A DNA stretch of 64,000 nucleotides, from positions 5,642,501 through 5,706,500 of the forward strand of contig CP066886.1 in assembly GCA_016745315.1 (NCBI GenBank), read 5' to 3'. The first letter of the stretch is position 1. The number at the start of each line of letters is the position of its first letter. The translations under genes were made by a program, and so were the position numbers. Source of the DNA: Arthrospira sp. PCC 9108. GTDB taxonomy: Bacteria > Cyanobacteriota > Cyanobacteriia > Cyanobacteriales > Microcoleaceae. Positions 1-9,345 of the stretch are shown piece by piece. The notes under the pieces were generated by a model. That model made no database searches. It was not told the DNA's origin and saw only the letters and a list, made by a program, of their open reading frames with translations.

Positions 1-843
1 GGGTTTCCGGTGGAATATGCGATCGATGAATGGCAAGATATTTGCCGTCGGATGTTACTAGAGCGGAAACCCTTAACCAGTAATACGGTTATTGGTCGGG
101 TTTATGGCGATCGCAACTTAATCGATGAGGATTTATTTGTCGATTTAGCCCTGGTGAAACCGAAAAGCAGCCAGACTGAAAAACACCCCCAAGAGATTGA
201 CCCCGAAAAGGGTTCCGACTTGTTCACCCGTCAGGAAGAAACCATCGAGAAACGGTTTGCTTATCGGGAATTTCTCCAAGAAGTCATCAGCAACCGTAGC
301 GAAAAACAGCTTGCCATTATTGGCGAACCGGGGGCGGGAAAAACCACCTTACTCCAGAAATTAGCCTTTTGGTTATTACAGGAAACCGATGATTTAGTGA
401 TTTGGGTTGACTTAGCAGAATTGGGAAATCAGCCCCTGGGAGAGTATTTAGAGCAAAAATGGTTCAAAGAGGCATTAGGCAAGTCCAGAGAGGAAATTAA
501 AGCGGACTGGGGGCATAAATTTGAGGGGGGTGCAGTCTGGTTACTGTTGGATGGCTTGGATGAGATGAGCCAGAGTGACCTACAGGGGTTAAAATTCCGA
601 GGGTGGGTGACAGATGCGCGGATAATTGTCACCTGTCGCTTGAATTTGTGGCAAGGGAAACCCAGCCAGTTACAGAACTTTCAAACCTATCTCACTCAAC
701 CGTTTCAGTTGGAACAGGTGCAGTTTATCCGGCTTCTGGTATTGCCTTTAAACTCTTATCCTGATAGCGAAGCGCGGTTATTACTCAACCCAATAACTAT
801 GCCTAGTTACTCAGATATTACTCACAATCTAGTCCTAGCATAG
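1..843 (+). pseudogene. NACHT-type ATPase, C-terminal part (cut by window edge)
   Basis: The reading frame is already open at base 1 (G-F-P-V-E-Y) and ends with TAG at 841-843, so the gene starts outside the window. It carries a Walker A motif (GEPGAGKTT) and a Walker B motif (WLLLDGLDEM), as in NACHT STAND ATPases. It is identical to the C-terminal half of the minus-strand gene at 2187-3764. The last ~35 residues do not look like NACHT sequence. The frame passes into repeat DNA also found at 45.6 kb, so both copies probably lost the helical and sensor part that normally follows the ATPase core. Confidence 0.75.
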
Positions 844-903
844 GAAAATAATTCTGTCAATAGGTTGATTACTCAGTCAACAAGCACAACTTAATCAATC
901 TGT
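1..903. repeat. Left arm of a large inverted repeat
   Basis: These 903 bases reappear as reverse complement at 2127-3029; position n pairs with 3030-n, and the encoded protein segments are identical. Identity stops abruptly after the common AATCAATCTGT at 893-903. The left arm runs off the window edge, so its full length is unknown. The spacer between the arms is 904-2126. Near-perfect identity implies a recent duplication-inversion or an assembly palindrome. Confidence 0.95.
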
Positions 904-1123
904 CAAATACCCATACCATCCCCCCAACCAAACACCGATAGGGTAACTCCCTTGTGATACCCGTCAATAGCAAGCCTGGCGGTTCCTAGCGTCACCATTG
1001 ACTGCTATCACATCGGTCGCACCCCCAAGAGTGTTTGTTCCGGTTAGGGGGGGTGGTATGTTTCAAAGTCAACACGATAGCCGTAGGTAGCCGAAGGTAG
1101 TCGTAGGGGGGAACCCACTAGGT

Positions 1124-1209
1124 TATCAATGTACAACGATACCCCTATCAATGTACAACGATATTCTTATCAATGTACAACGATACCCTTATCAATGTAC
1201 AACGATACC
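1124..1209. repeat. Four 22-bp iteron-like direct repeats
   Basis: The core ATCAATGTACAACGATA occurs four times at a strict 22-bp spacing, starting at about 1124, 1146, 1168 and 1190, with small differences in the last bases. A single degenerate unit is present near 45904 in the related island. Regular ~22-bp spacing is about two helical turns and resembles plasmid iterons or a partition/operator array. No replication gene is visible nearby, so the function is unknown. Confidence 0.75.
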
Positions 1210-1563
1210 CGGATAGGCAGCCGGGTATCTATGGGAGTCAGGTTATTGGTGAAATCTTGAGGAACCTACTCGCTACCAACAAAACGCGATCGCATAATCT
1301 AAACTATCTCCTACCGGAACCAACCCGATACCCCTAAACAACTTTTCAACTGGTGACTTGTTTCGTTATCTCTCGCTGATACCTACATAATCCTAGAGAA
1401 TTGATTCCCCATCGAAACCGATACCTACATACCGCTAGACAAGTCTCCAATTTATAGGGGTACTGGGTTCCGCCGGGAATGATTACCCCTAATAGACGGG
1501 TTAAGGTTTTGGCTTAGGGTGTTTATTGTGGGTAAATTAGAGGCAAGCATTCATATAAGCCCG

Positions 1564-1591
1564 CAACAATATTGTTGCAACAATATTGTTG
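1564..1591. repeat. Two adjacent 14-bp perfect palindromes
   Basis: CAACAATATTGTTG is a perfect 14-bp palindrome and occurs twice back to back (1564-1577 and 1578-1591). This arrangement is typical of a cooperative binding site for a dimeric regulator. It lies just beyond the 3' end of the methylase fragment. The corresponding segment near 47.25 kb lacks it. Confidence 0.6.
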
Positions 1592-1673
1592 GTAAATAAT
1601 ATGAATGAACCCCTACAGTCAGAAACCATAGGGGGCCATTTAAGTTATTGAGTTAGGGGTTATCTGTTAGCTG

Positions 1674-2126
1674 TTAGGGTTTAGGTTGACTCCATGTATT
1701 AAGTAAACAATTATAGGCCTCTGGGTTAATTAACTCAGGAAGTTGATTAAAACCGTCTAAGTTACTTTTAACCCATAACACTTCAGTTCGTTTCTTTTTT
1801 ACATCTTTCTTGTGACTAGCGGACATGACTGTATTTATTTCTATTTTTTGTGTAAATGATTGAGGTTCAATCATCTGATGATAATTCGATACAATGTAAT
1901 TGCCTGTTATGCAATCTAATGTATGACATAGTTTTGTCCAATCTTTAATCGTGTAGCCACTATAGTGGCCTTGTGTACTACCGGGATAAGGCGGGTCACA
2001 ATAGAATAGTGTATCAGGTGAATCCCATCTTTCAATACACTTAATTGCATCCTCACAAGAAATGCGAACCTTTTCTAATCTTTCCAACGCTTCAGATAGC
2101 CTAGCTTTTTTAGCTATAAACGTATA
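1674..2126 (-). pseudogene. DNA adenine methylase (D12 class), C-terminal fragment
   Basis: The frame encodes a Dam-like N6-adenine methyltransferase catalytic end with the DPPY motif (YCDPPYPGST), followed by the target-recognition side (YIVSNYH, TEVLWVKSN). It stays open without a start up to the inverted-repeat junction at 2126/2127. The SAM-binding N-terminal half is missing. Dam-family proteins are usually ~260-300 residues, whereas here about 150 remain. The inverted duplication or the repeat insertion has apparently beheaded it. Probably inactive. Confidence 0.75.
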
Positions 2127-3029
2127 ACAGATTGATTAAGTTGTGCTTGTTGACTGAGTAATCAACCTATTGACAGAATTATTTTCCTATGCTAGGACTA
2201 GATTGTGAGTAATATCTGAGTAACTAGGCATAGTTATTGGGTTGAGTAATAACCGCGCTTCGCTATCAGGATAAGAGTTTAAAGGCAATACCAGAAGCCG
2301 GATAAACTGCACCTGTTCCAACTGAAACGGTTGAGTGAGATAGGTTTGAAAGTTCTGTAACTGGCTGGGTTTCCCTTGCCACAAATTCAAGCGACAGGTG
2401 ACAATTATCCGCGCATCTGTCACCCACCCTCGGAATTTTAACCCCTGTAGGTCACTCTGGCTCATCTCATCCAAGCCATCCAACAGTAACCAGACTGCAC
2501 CCCCCTCAAATTTATGCCCCCAGTCCGCTTTAATTTCCTCTCTGGACTTGCCTAATGCCTCTTTGAACCATTTTTGCTCTAAATACTCTCCCAGGGGCTG
2601 ATTTCCCAATTCTGCTAAGTCAACCCAAATCACTAAATCATCGGTTTCCTGTAATAACCAAAAGGCTAATTTCTGGAGTAAGGTGGTTTTTCCCGCCCCC
2701 GGTTCGCCAATAATGGCAAGCTGTTTTTCGCTACGGTTGCTGATGACTTCTTGGAGAAATTCCCGATAAGCAAACCGTTTCTCGATGGTTTCTTCCTGAC
2801 GGGTGAACAAGTCGGAACCCTTTTCGGGGTCAATCTCTTGGGGGTGTTTTTCAGTCTGGCTGCTTTTCGGTTTCACCAGGGCTAAATCGACAAATAAATC
2901 CTCATCGATTAAGTTGCGATCGCCATAAACCCGACCAATAACCGTATTACTGGTTAAGGGTTTCCGCTCTAGTAACATCCGACGGCAAATATCTTGCCAT
3001 TCATCGATCGCATATTCCACCGGAAACCC
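2127..3029. repeat. Right arm of the large inverted repeat
   Basis: This is the reverse complement of 1-903. It contains the 3' half of the NACHT gene at 2187-3764. That gene continues past 3029, so the right arm carries the longer visible version of the locus. Confidence 0.95.
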
Positions 3030-3764
3030 AGCAATCTCTTGTCCAATCAGGCGTTTAAGTTGCTCATACCCCGTTTGGGAACTCTCCACAATCAGGATAA
3101 TACTGCCTTCCTCAACCTTGGTAATGGAGAGGGTTTTATCCTTGAGCAGGTTTGGCAGGGTAGTGGTGATTTCGGTGAGTTGCGGTTGCGCTTCTTGATA
3201 GTCGCCTTTGAGTCCTAAAATGCAGCGGTTGAGCGTCGCCGTGAGTTGGGGAGGATGGTGAATTTCAGGCAGTTTCCCAAAGGCCTCTTTCCATTTATCT
3301 CGAATAACCTGTAGGTTCTCTTCTCTCTTCGTTTGATGTTTGAGACAGAGCGAAAACTTCCAATATCCTTGAGTTTTGGCTGATTTATGCTCCTTCAGAA
3401 TCCCCAAATCTCGAAGGCAAGATAGCGCATTTTGGATCAGTTCATCTCTCGCTGATTCTAGGATTTTCGTGCAGCGATAGGTTTCTAATAAAACCCCTAA
3501 ATCCTTCTTAGTAATCCCGTTTTCTATCCGCTTAATCTGTCCATTGCGCTGTTTTGGCTCAACAACGATGCCAGACACCCTCAACTCGTCTTCTTTCACC
3601 CACTGCAGATTGAACTGTGGCTTGAGTGAGTCTGGGGGAATCGTGATCTCCTCATCAGCCAAAGCCAGCAACGCCGCCACGAAATCCAGACGGTCTTGCA
3701 AGTCCTCCGCGCTTTCTCCATACTTGCGGCTTTTTTTGAAAGGCTGACCCGATTTTCCCACCAT
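2187..3764 (-). CDS. NACHT domain NTPase, probably truncated
   Basis: This STAND-type ATPase is ~525 residues from the ATG at 3764; an upstream non-ATG start at 3812 is possible. The N-terminal ~240 residues hold a winged-helix-like segment (NALSCLRDLGIL) and a region of the kind found as effector-associated domain in cyanobacterial NACHT proteins. Walker A (GEPGAGKTT) and Walker B (LLLDGLDEM) follow. Family members usually continue with C-terminal repeats acting as sensors. Here the protein runs into repeat DNA soon after QPFQLEQVQFI, so the sensor is missing. Bacterial NACHT proteins often act in anti-phage defence. That role is an inference for this copy, which may be dead. Confidence 0.7.
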   Translation of the reverse strand: MVGKSGQPFKKSRKYGESAEDLQDRLDFVAALLALADEEITIPPDSLKPQFNLQWVKEDELRVSGIVVEPKQRNGQIKRIENGITKKDLGVLLETYRCTKILESARDELIQNALSCLRDLGILKEHKSAKTQGYWKFSLCLKHQTKREENLQVIRDKWKEAFGKLPEIHHPPQLTATLNRCILGLKGDYQEAQPQLTEITTTLPNLLKDKTLSITKVEEGSIILIVESSQTGYEQLKRLIGQEIAGFPVEYAIDEWQDICRRMLLERKPLTSNTVIGRVYGDRNLIDEDLFVDLALVKPKSSQTEKHPQEIDPEKGSDLFTRQEETIEKRFAYREFLQEVISNRSEKQLAIIGEPGAGKTTLLQKLAFWLLQETDDLVIWVDLAELGNQPLGEYLEQKWFKEALGKSREEIKADWGHKFEGGAVWLLLDGLDEMSQSDLQGLKFRGWVTDARIIVTCRLNLWQGKPSQLQNFQTYLTQPFQLEQVQFIRLLVLPLNSYPDSEARLLLNPITMPSYSDITHNLVLA

Positions 3765-3934
3765 GACGACCCTCGATAGAAAACTGGTGCTGGTTTGGGG
3801 AAACTTGCCCAAACGGGAGGGTTGCCCAAACCAGGTAAAGCCATTGTAGCAAGGATTTCAGGATTTTACCTGTGGATTTGCTTGGGCAGTAGCCCAAAAA
3901 AACACTGATCTCAAACAGACAAAGGAGGTCAGTG

Positions 3935-4147
3935 ATGGCTAATCTACAAGACAAATTCAAACAACGCGCCGCCTTAGAAGACGCATATAGTAATTTCGTG
4001 GAACCCTATGTTAATCAGGTGATGGAAATTCACCTTAATTCCTCCTTAGAGACTCCTCCGGTTCCGGTGATGTTTGCGGGTTTGGGCTGCGTATCGGGGT
4101 GGTTGCTGCTGACGGTGGTTTATTGTCTGTGGATGCGCCGACGGTGA
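3935..4147 (+). CDS. Small single-pass membrane protein
   Basis: This 70-residue product is not a family I recognise. The ATG at 3935 is preceded by a near-perfect Shine-Dalgarno (AAAGGAGG), which supports real translation and decides the start. The N-terminal half is charged and helical (LQDKFKQRAALEDAYSNF). The C-terminal third is a hydrophobic membrane span (about residues 45-66) ending in RRR, so the C-terminus is predicted cytoplasmic. It is divergent from the NACHT gene. Confidence 0.6.
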   Translation: MANLQDKFKQRAALEDAYSNFVEPYVNQVMEIHLNSSLETPPVPVMFAGLGCVSGWLLLTVVYCLWMRRR

Positions 4148-4445
4148 GGGGGTTCTATATAGCGTTCCCATTTGAGTGTTGTAATCCACAAGGGAAAGCA
4201 AAGGGAACAGGGAACAGTATACAAGGGTTAAAATGAGCTTGAAGTATTATGAGAAACTTCTCGGAGAGTTCATCAATGATTGGGAAACGCTATAGCTTCC
4301 AATATGTCCAGTAACTTTTCGAGATCCCTTCTCAAAACGGTATCGCTCCGGCTAAAACTTGTTGGCGAATTCTGCGACGTAACCCCTTCTCCGTCATAGG
4401 GTGAGTACAATACGGATCAGGCAAAAACCCAGATACGGTGAAGAA

Positions 4446-4616
4446 ATGTTGACCATCGTTTCACCCCAAAAACTTTATCTTTCGGCCGGAGGTGTGATGC
4501 GATCGCCTGCCACCTGGCAAGAATATCAAGCATTGTGTGAACAGCGCGGAGAGGGTTCCATTCCCCGGCTTAAATATCGTTCTGGATTCGCAAAAGTTGA
4601 TGTCGCCTTTACCTAA
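4446..4616 (+). pseudogene. Uma2 (DUF820) N-terminal relic
   Basis: It encodes MLTIVSPQKLYLSAGG and continues as the N-terminus of a Uma2-family nuclease-like protein, then stops after ~56 residues. The stretch 4395-4620 is nearly the same as 20320-20535 and shares the frameshift after KYRSGFAK. It was therefore copied after the mutation arose. The remainder of the domain is absent. Confidence 0.75.
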
Positions 4617-4696
4617 GCGGCGATCGCGAAGCGTCTCGGCACGAGAATCGCCATTGTCCAACGGCGGATAGATTCTCGTGTTGTTTTCGTCCTGTA

Positions 4697-4762
4697 AAGG
4701 CTTGATGTTCTGGGGATGCCAGTCCCCCTTGTCGGGTTTCCAAAACCGGCGCGAGGTTATTT
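4697..4762 (-). pseudogene. Uma2 C-terminal scrap
   Basis: The sequence around AAAGGCTTGATGTTCTGGGG matches the 3' end of the Uma2 genes at 24398 and 28932 (the part encoding SSPEHQAFIQ), with several substitutions. Only this end is left, between the Uma2 relic at 4446 and the patG stop. Confidence 0.6.
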
Positions 4763-4832
4763 AGGTGGCGATCGCCATGAACGCTCCCCCACTGTTTGGC
4801 GGCGAAGTGGGGGAGTGCGTCCCTATTTTAAA

Positions 4833-7800
4833 TCACTCTGGAGCGCGTGAAGCGCGATCGCCCTCGGTTCGCTTTTTCCCCGGAATTGCCCAGCGTTTGA
4901 TACTCCCCACCGTTACTGGCATACTATCCGCCACATCAATGGTAAAGCGGAACACCTGGCGCGATCGCTTCCCATCTTCGGGATCAAAGAACGTGAGTAG
5001 CACATCCCAGCAGTCACTATTGAGGCGACAGTACGGACTTTTTTGGACTTCGATGGTGTCGAGTTTTCGGTCAGAGGCGATCGCCTCCGCAAAGGTAGCA
5101 GCCGCCTGAAACGTATTGGTAACCGCAAAATTCAGAGCGCGATCGCGGGAGGTTTGCCCGATATTATGTAAATCGTAATACACCCGATTTAAAAAGGCCG
5201 TCAGCCCTTCCCGGAGATTTTCTACCCCCACCGCTTCTATATTATCGACAGTGGCTAAAGCAGCATCAACCAAAGCATTCACATTCCAGCCATACATCCC
5301 CCGAGGATGACGAATATTCAGCACCGGAACCACTTCCCCAGAAAAAAGTTCTACGGTTCGGTCAGTTTGTCGCCCAGGGACACTCACTCGCTCAATGAAC
5401 TCAGCACTCGTTTCCGGTTCAAGCTGCCCATTGAGCATCACCAAAAACAGCTCATAAATATCATTAGCAAACGGGCCTTTTGGATCAAGAACATAGAGAG
5501 TATTTTGCTCAAGGTTCAGCGTCCAAATCAGCGAGTGAGCCTCTTCCGGATGGCGATCGAGATGTTCCACCATCTGACGAGCATCATAAGGGTCTGGCGG
5601 CACCATCACCCCATTCAAATCCACCGGAGCCATATTTTGCTTGAACGTATCCCGCCGTGCCGCATCTCCAAAATCATAGCCAATTGTGCCCAGAACATAG
5701 ACATTTCCTGAGTGAGCTTTACTCGGTTTGACACTAGAAGCCGTTAAATCTGTAGGTTGGATTGACAAAGGAAAGCTAACCGCAGCAGTCTCTATACCCA
5801 CGTTGTCCCCCGTGGCGTTAGCTTCAGGAGAAGCAGTCAACGGTGCAACCCAAGCCGCAGGAATAACGCCAGTATGCTCAGTCCGGGTGACTTGCTCACC
5901 GGCAAAAGAAACCGTCACCGAAGACCCGAACAACAACCCCATCGCACCCGGGAGATTGACCTTACCCCGTAGACAGCGTTCCGGTTCGTCGGTATCATCA
6001 GGAGTACAGGGAATTGCCGTATTCAATAGCGCGGCTCGCACCGCTTCCGCATCGACAGGTTTACCCTGTTGCAATTGCAGACTCATCAGCAAACTGCACA
6101 ACCCCGTCATCACCGGAGCCGCCATACTCGTTCCCTGAAGGCGCACAGGTGCTTCATTGGCCGGTTGTGCCCCCAGAATTTCACCCCCCGGAGCCATGAT
6201 CCCTTCTAAGGCATTGTTACCGCCCCAATTGCTGAACTTATAGGGTGTGCCGTCAGGTTTCAACGCCCCCACAGATAGCACTCCCGGCAGGGAAGCGGGC
6301 ATACACCAGCATTCTCCCTTGTTATTCCCGGCGGGAGCGACAATCAGAATGTTGTTGTCTTGGCACTTCTTCAGGGCTTGCAGCAGGAGTTCTTCCCCTT
6401 CCCCGGTTTGGGTCGGGCGACAGGCGGCACAGTGGATGATATTCGCCCCTAAATTCAGACCCAGTTCAAAGGCACGAGCCAGACTGAGGGGTGAGATGAA
6501 TTCTTCATCGGTGCCCGTGGTATTCAGGGGGATGTTAATCACACGACAGCGAGGCGCGAGTCCGGGCGAGGGGGTGTTTTCTTGACCCACAATGGTGCTG
6601 GTGATGTGACAGGCATGGTTATCCCCGTGGATGCGTTTGAGGAGTGGTTCGCTTAAGGCGGCTTTTTGGGCTTCGGCTTTTTGGTCTTTATCTAAAGTGT
6701 CATCATTGCCGATCGCCTGAAATTGATGATAAGCCTCTGTGGGAACGGGTTCGGCAGGAGGATGCCAGTAGGGGAAGACTTTGGAGACTTCTGCCCCTTC
6801 AAAACAGGAGAGGGTGTGATCCGGGTTGCCATCGAGAATGACGATGGTGATGCGCGGGTCGCCGAGGGTTTGGTTGCGGAGTTCCGCCAGTCCGGGGATG
6901 CGATCGTCGAGGTCGTGGGGATGTTGGGCCGTCGTAGCTTGGGTTTCGACTGCACTCAACCCGACAGAATCCTCCAATTCAGAGGGGTTCATTGTTTGGA
7001 GTTCGCTCGGTTCAACAGATACGGATTCGGCTTCAATTTGTGAATCCAATTCGGAGGGGTGAAGGATTGCTTGGGTTTCGAGTTCGCTCGGTTCAACAGA
7101 TGGGGATTCGGCTTCAACTTCTATCTCCAATTCAGAAGCACTCACAACATCCGTTGCTGAATGATCTATCCCACTGGATTCAATCTCTCGATTAGGCAGC
7201 GAACCTAACATAAACTCGCCCACAGAGGACTCGACAACGTAATCTAATCCCGTCGCTTGGGCAAAGCGATCGCTATCTCCCGCCCCCAATGCACAGGGAG
7301 CCAATCCCATATTGGTGGCGACTAAATAAAGGTTCTGATACAGGACACCGACGTGCTTGAGAACTAGGGCATAGGCGAGCGATCGATACTTGCGGAACAG
7401 CCGCCCAAACCGCGCCGTAATCATCAGTAAAACTTGAGGCATTCCCTGTTCACCACTGGACTGGTGAGCATCTTTAAGCAGGGCCTGAATATCGGCATCA
7501 GCCGCATCAATTTGAGCCAGTTGATGATTGAGTGGGTCATAGTGATAAAGTCCCGGTTTCACCCCTGCACAGCGGCGCACCGCCAGATAGATTTCCAGTT
7601 CATACATCGCGCCGCCACAGGGATAGGGACGGCGGCTGAGTTCCCCCCAGTCGAAATCTTCACCGAATTGGGCTTTGAGCAGTTCAGCTTGTTCGGCATC
7701 ATGGGTATAAATTTCCTTAATGCGGGCGGTGCGGTAGAGTAGCTCCCCCAATTGCTCAATGGTGATCGGGTGATTCTCATCATATTCGCGAATCGATGCC

Positions 7801-8639
7801 CGTTTTTCAATCGCCGTCGTCAGGGTTTTATCCCGTTGGCGAATGGCATCAATGCTCAGTTGCGGCAGGGGGACAATATGCCCGCTCATGGGTGGTTTGA
7901 CTACGGGAAACTCGTCCCAAATATCCAAACTGGCGGCAATATCGCCTGTGGGGTAGTCGTGGCGACCTTGGCGACAACGGCTGTGAAAGAGCAGGTTATG
8001 GAATTCCCACAGTTTCAGTTCTGGGGCTTCGGTTTCGACGGTGAGAAACCCTGTCGCCCATAATAAATTTAAGAATTGATAGGCGGTTTCTGCCCCGATT
8101 TGGGGGGGTGGCGTGACCCAACCGAGGGGTTGGGGTTGAGCGAGTTGGGCTAAGATGGCGCTCGATCGCCAGTCCAGCAGTTTGACTCGAAATTTGGATA
8201 AGGGGGATTCCAGCACCATCCCCCCTGCATGGCTGCGTTGGTAGGCAAAGCGCGATAGGCTGACCTTGGCTTGTGTCCAGTGGGGGGAATTGAGGTCAAG
8301 TTCGGCGGACTCCACCATTGGCTCGGCGATCGCCAACGGTAATACAGCATACTGCAACCAGCCGCGATCGCCCATCTGTTGCAATGTGGCGGCTAACTGT
8401 TCTCCCGCTTCCACCCCCTCCCGTGCGCTCAGGGTTTGGGTCAACTGCTGGAGAGTTGCAGTTCCTGCTTGTAAGTGGGCCAGGGCATCGCCCATCCCGG
8501 TGATGGCAGGGAGAGTTACCATAGAGGGAGCAATGGATTGGCCAGGATCGGTATTCGCGGGGCTGATGGCATAGCCGTCTGCCGTGGTGCTGACCTGAAT
8601 GGTGGAATTGAGGGAAACCGCAAAGGGATAGGTACGCAT
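4833..8639 (-). CDS. patG: Cyanobactin oxidase-macrocyclase (PatG-like)
   Basis: This 1268-residue fusion has three parts. Residues ~1-490 are a SagB/nitroreductase-type oxidase (KRASIREYDEN, PCGGAMYELE) that converts thiazolines to thiazoles. Residues ~500-565 are an acidic linker with repeated PSEL units. Residues ~575-900 are a subtilase with Asp603 (ILDGNPDH), His675 (NHACHITS) and Ser838 (GTSMAAP), followed by the C-terminal domain also found in PatA. In PatG family members the protease removes the SYDG-type tail and joins the peptide ends. The domain order and the shared C-terminus make the call firm. The last residues (GDRASRAPE) read into repeat DNA. It is the last gene of the cluster, separated from patF by ~4.3 kb of inserted DNA. 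Confidence 0.93.
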   Translation of the reverse strand: MRTYPFAVSLNSTIQVSTTADGYAISPANTDPGQSIAPSMVTLPAITGMGDALAHLQAGTATLQQLTQTLSAREGVEAGEQLAATLQQMGDRGWLQYAVLPLAIAEPMVESAELDLNSPHWTQAKVSLSRFAYQRSHAGGMVLESPLSKFRVKLLDWRSSAILAQLAQPQPLGWVTPPPQIGAETAYQFLNLLWATGFLTVETEAPELKLWEFHNLLFHSRCRQGRHDYPTGDIAASLDIWDEFPVVKPPMSGHIVPLPQLSIDAIRQRDKTLTTAIEKRASIREYDENHPITIEQLGELLYRTARIKEIYTHDAEQAELLKAQFGEDFDWGELSRRPYPCGGAMYELEIYLAVRRCAGVKPGLYHYDPLNHQLAQIDAADADIQALLKDAHQSSGEQGMPQVLLMITARFGRLFRKYRSLAYALVLKHVGVLYQNLYLVATNMGLAPCALGAGDSDRFAQATGLDYVVESSVGEFMLGSLPNREIESSGIDHSATDVVSASELEIEVEAESPSVEPSELETQAILHPSELDSQIEAESVSVEPSELQTMNPSELEDSVGLSAVETQATTAQHPHDLDDRIPGLAELRNQTLGDPRITIVILDGNPDHTLSCFEGAEVSKVFPYWHPPAEPVPTEAYHQFQAIGNDDTLDKDQKAEAQKAALSEPLLKRIHGDNHACHITSTIVGQENTPSPGLAPRCRVINIPLNTTGTDEEFISPLSLARAFELGLNLGANIIHCAACRPTQTGEGEELLLQALKKCQDNNILIVAPAGNNKGECWCMPASLPGVLSVGALKPDGTPYKFSNWGGNNALEGIMAPGGEILGAQPANEAPVRLQGTSMAAPVMTGLCSLLMSLQLQQGKPVDAEAVRAALLNTAIPCTPDDTDEPERCLRGKVNLPGAMGLLFGSSVTVSFAGEQVTRTEHTGVIPAAWVAPLTASPEANATGDNVGIETAAVSFPLSIQPTDLTASSVKPSKAHSGNVYVLGTIGYDFGDAARRDTFKQNMAPVDLNGVMVPPDPYDARQMVEHLDRHPEEAHSLIWTLNLEQNTLYVLDPKGPFANDIYELFLVMLNGQLEPETSAEFIERVSVPGRQTDRTVELFSGEVVPVLNIRHPRGMYGWNVNALVDAALATVDNIEAVGVENLREGLTAFLNRVYYDLHNIGQTSRDRALNFAVTNTFQAAATFAEAIASDRKLDTIEVQKSPYCRLNSDCWDVLLTFFDPEDGKRSRQVFRFTIDVADSMPVTVGSIKRWAIPGKKRTEGDRASRAPE

Positions 8640-8674
8640 AAGTTCTAGAGGGGTAATGTTACAGAGGGAAGGAA

Positions 8675-9334
8675 ATGACAGCAGCCATTGGGGAAATCAT
8701 TAGAAATGGTATCTTATTTGATGTAAAAAACTGGTCAAAGGCAATGCCTGAACGAGACGTTTTTTTTCAAACGGTTGAATTGCTTTTTAACACATTGGCT
8801 GACAGAAACATCAATTACTTACTGGTTGGAGGAGTCGCCCTCCTGAGCTATGTGGAAGGTCGCAATACTCAAGACATTGACTTGATTCTGGCTCGTTCGG
8901 ATTTGGATGTTCTGCCCGAAGTAGTCATCAATGATGAAGATAAGGATCTTATACGGGGCTTATTTGATTCATTGCAGATCGACATTTTTTTAACCCAAAA
9001 CAAGCTATTCAAGGAAGTTTTAGAACAATTTTCGATAGATAGACAATTTGGAAGTCGCATCATTCGGTGTGCCACAGTAGAAGGACTTGTGCTGCTGAAA
9101 TGCTATGCCCTACCGTCTCTTTATCGACAGGGGCAATTTAGTCGAGCCAGTATTTACGAAAACGACATTCTTCTCCTCCTGTTGAACTATTCAGTCGATC
9201 TTGAGAACCTGCTAAAAATCCTGTCTGCCCATCTCCTACCCAGTGACCTGACAGAGGTGGACAGGATCATAGAGGAAATTCAAAGCAGAATTCGGCGGTT
9301 TTCAAGCCAACAGCGATCGCTGACTGATGAGTAG
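8675..9334 (+). CDS. Nucleotidyltransferase-fold protein (AbiEii/DUF6036-like)
   Basis: The 219-residue product has the nucleotidyltransferase signature GGVALLSYVEGRNTQDIDLIL: a GG motif, then D-x-D (DID) at about residues 72-74. Such proteins occur as stand-alone nucleotidyltransferases and as toxins of AbiE-like systems. No antitoxin partner is adjacent, so a toxin role is not shown. The start at 8675 gives an extended N-terminus; ATG 8744 (MPERDVFF) is an alternative. It is divergent from patG. Its 3' end abuts a PatG relic, which suggests it was inserted into a former patG 5' region. Confidence 0.6.
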   Translation: MTAAIGEIIRNGILFDVKNWSKAMPERDVFFQTVELLFNTLADRNINYLLVGGVALLSYVEGRNTQDIDLILARSDLDVLPEVVINDEDKDLIRGLFDSLQIDIFLTQNKLFKEVLEQFSIDRQFGSRIIRCATVEGLVLLKCYALPSLYRQGQFSRASIYENDILLLLLNYSVDLENLLKILSAHLLPSDLTEVDRIIEEIQSRIRRFSSQQRSLTDE

Positions 9335-9345
9335 GGAAGGGGATG

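Larger units (their letters stand above)
904..1673. other. Non-coding spacer of the inverted repeat
   Basis: No convincing gene is visible. The stretch is made of segments related to the 45.6-47.7 kb island, including the text around TTGTGATACCCGTCAAT and CAACCCGATACCCCT. It also holds the 22-bp tandem repeats at 1124-1209 and two palindromes at 1564-1591. It looks like decayed mobile or plasmid-like DNA. Confidence 0.6.

Noticed and set aside
8675..9334. Nucleotidyltransferase as part of a toxin-antitoxin pair
   Set aside because: No partner gene lies next to it; neighbours are patG and a PatG relic, so a pair cannot be supported.
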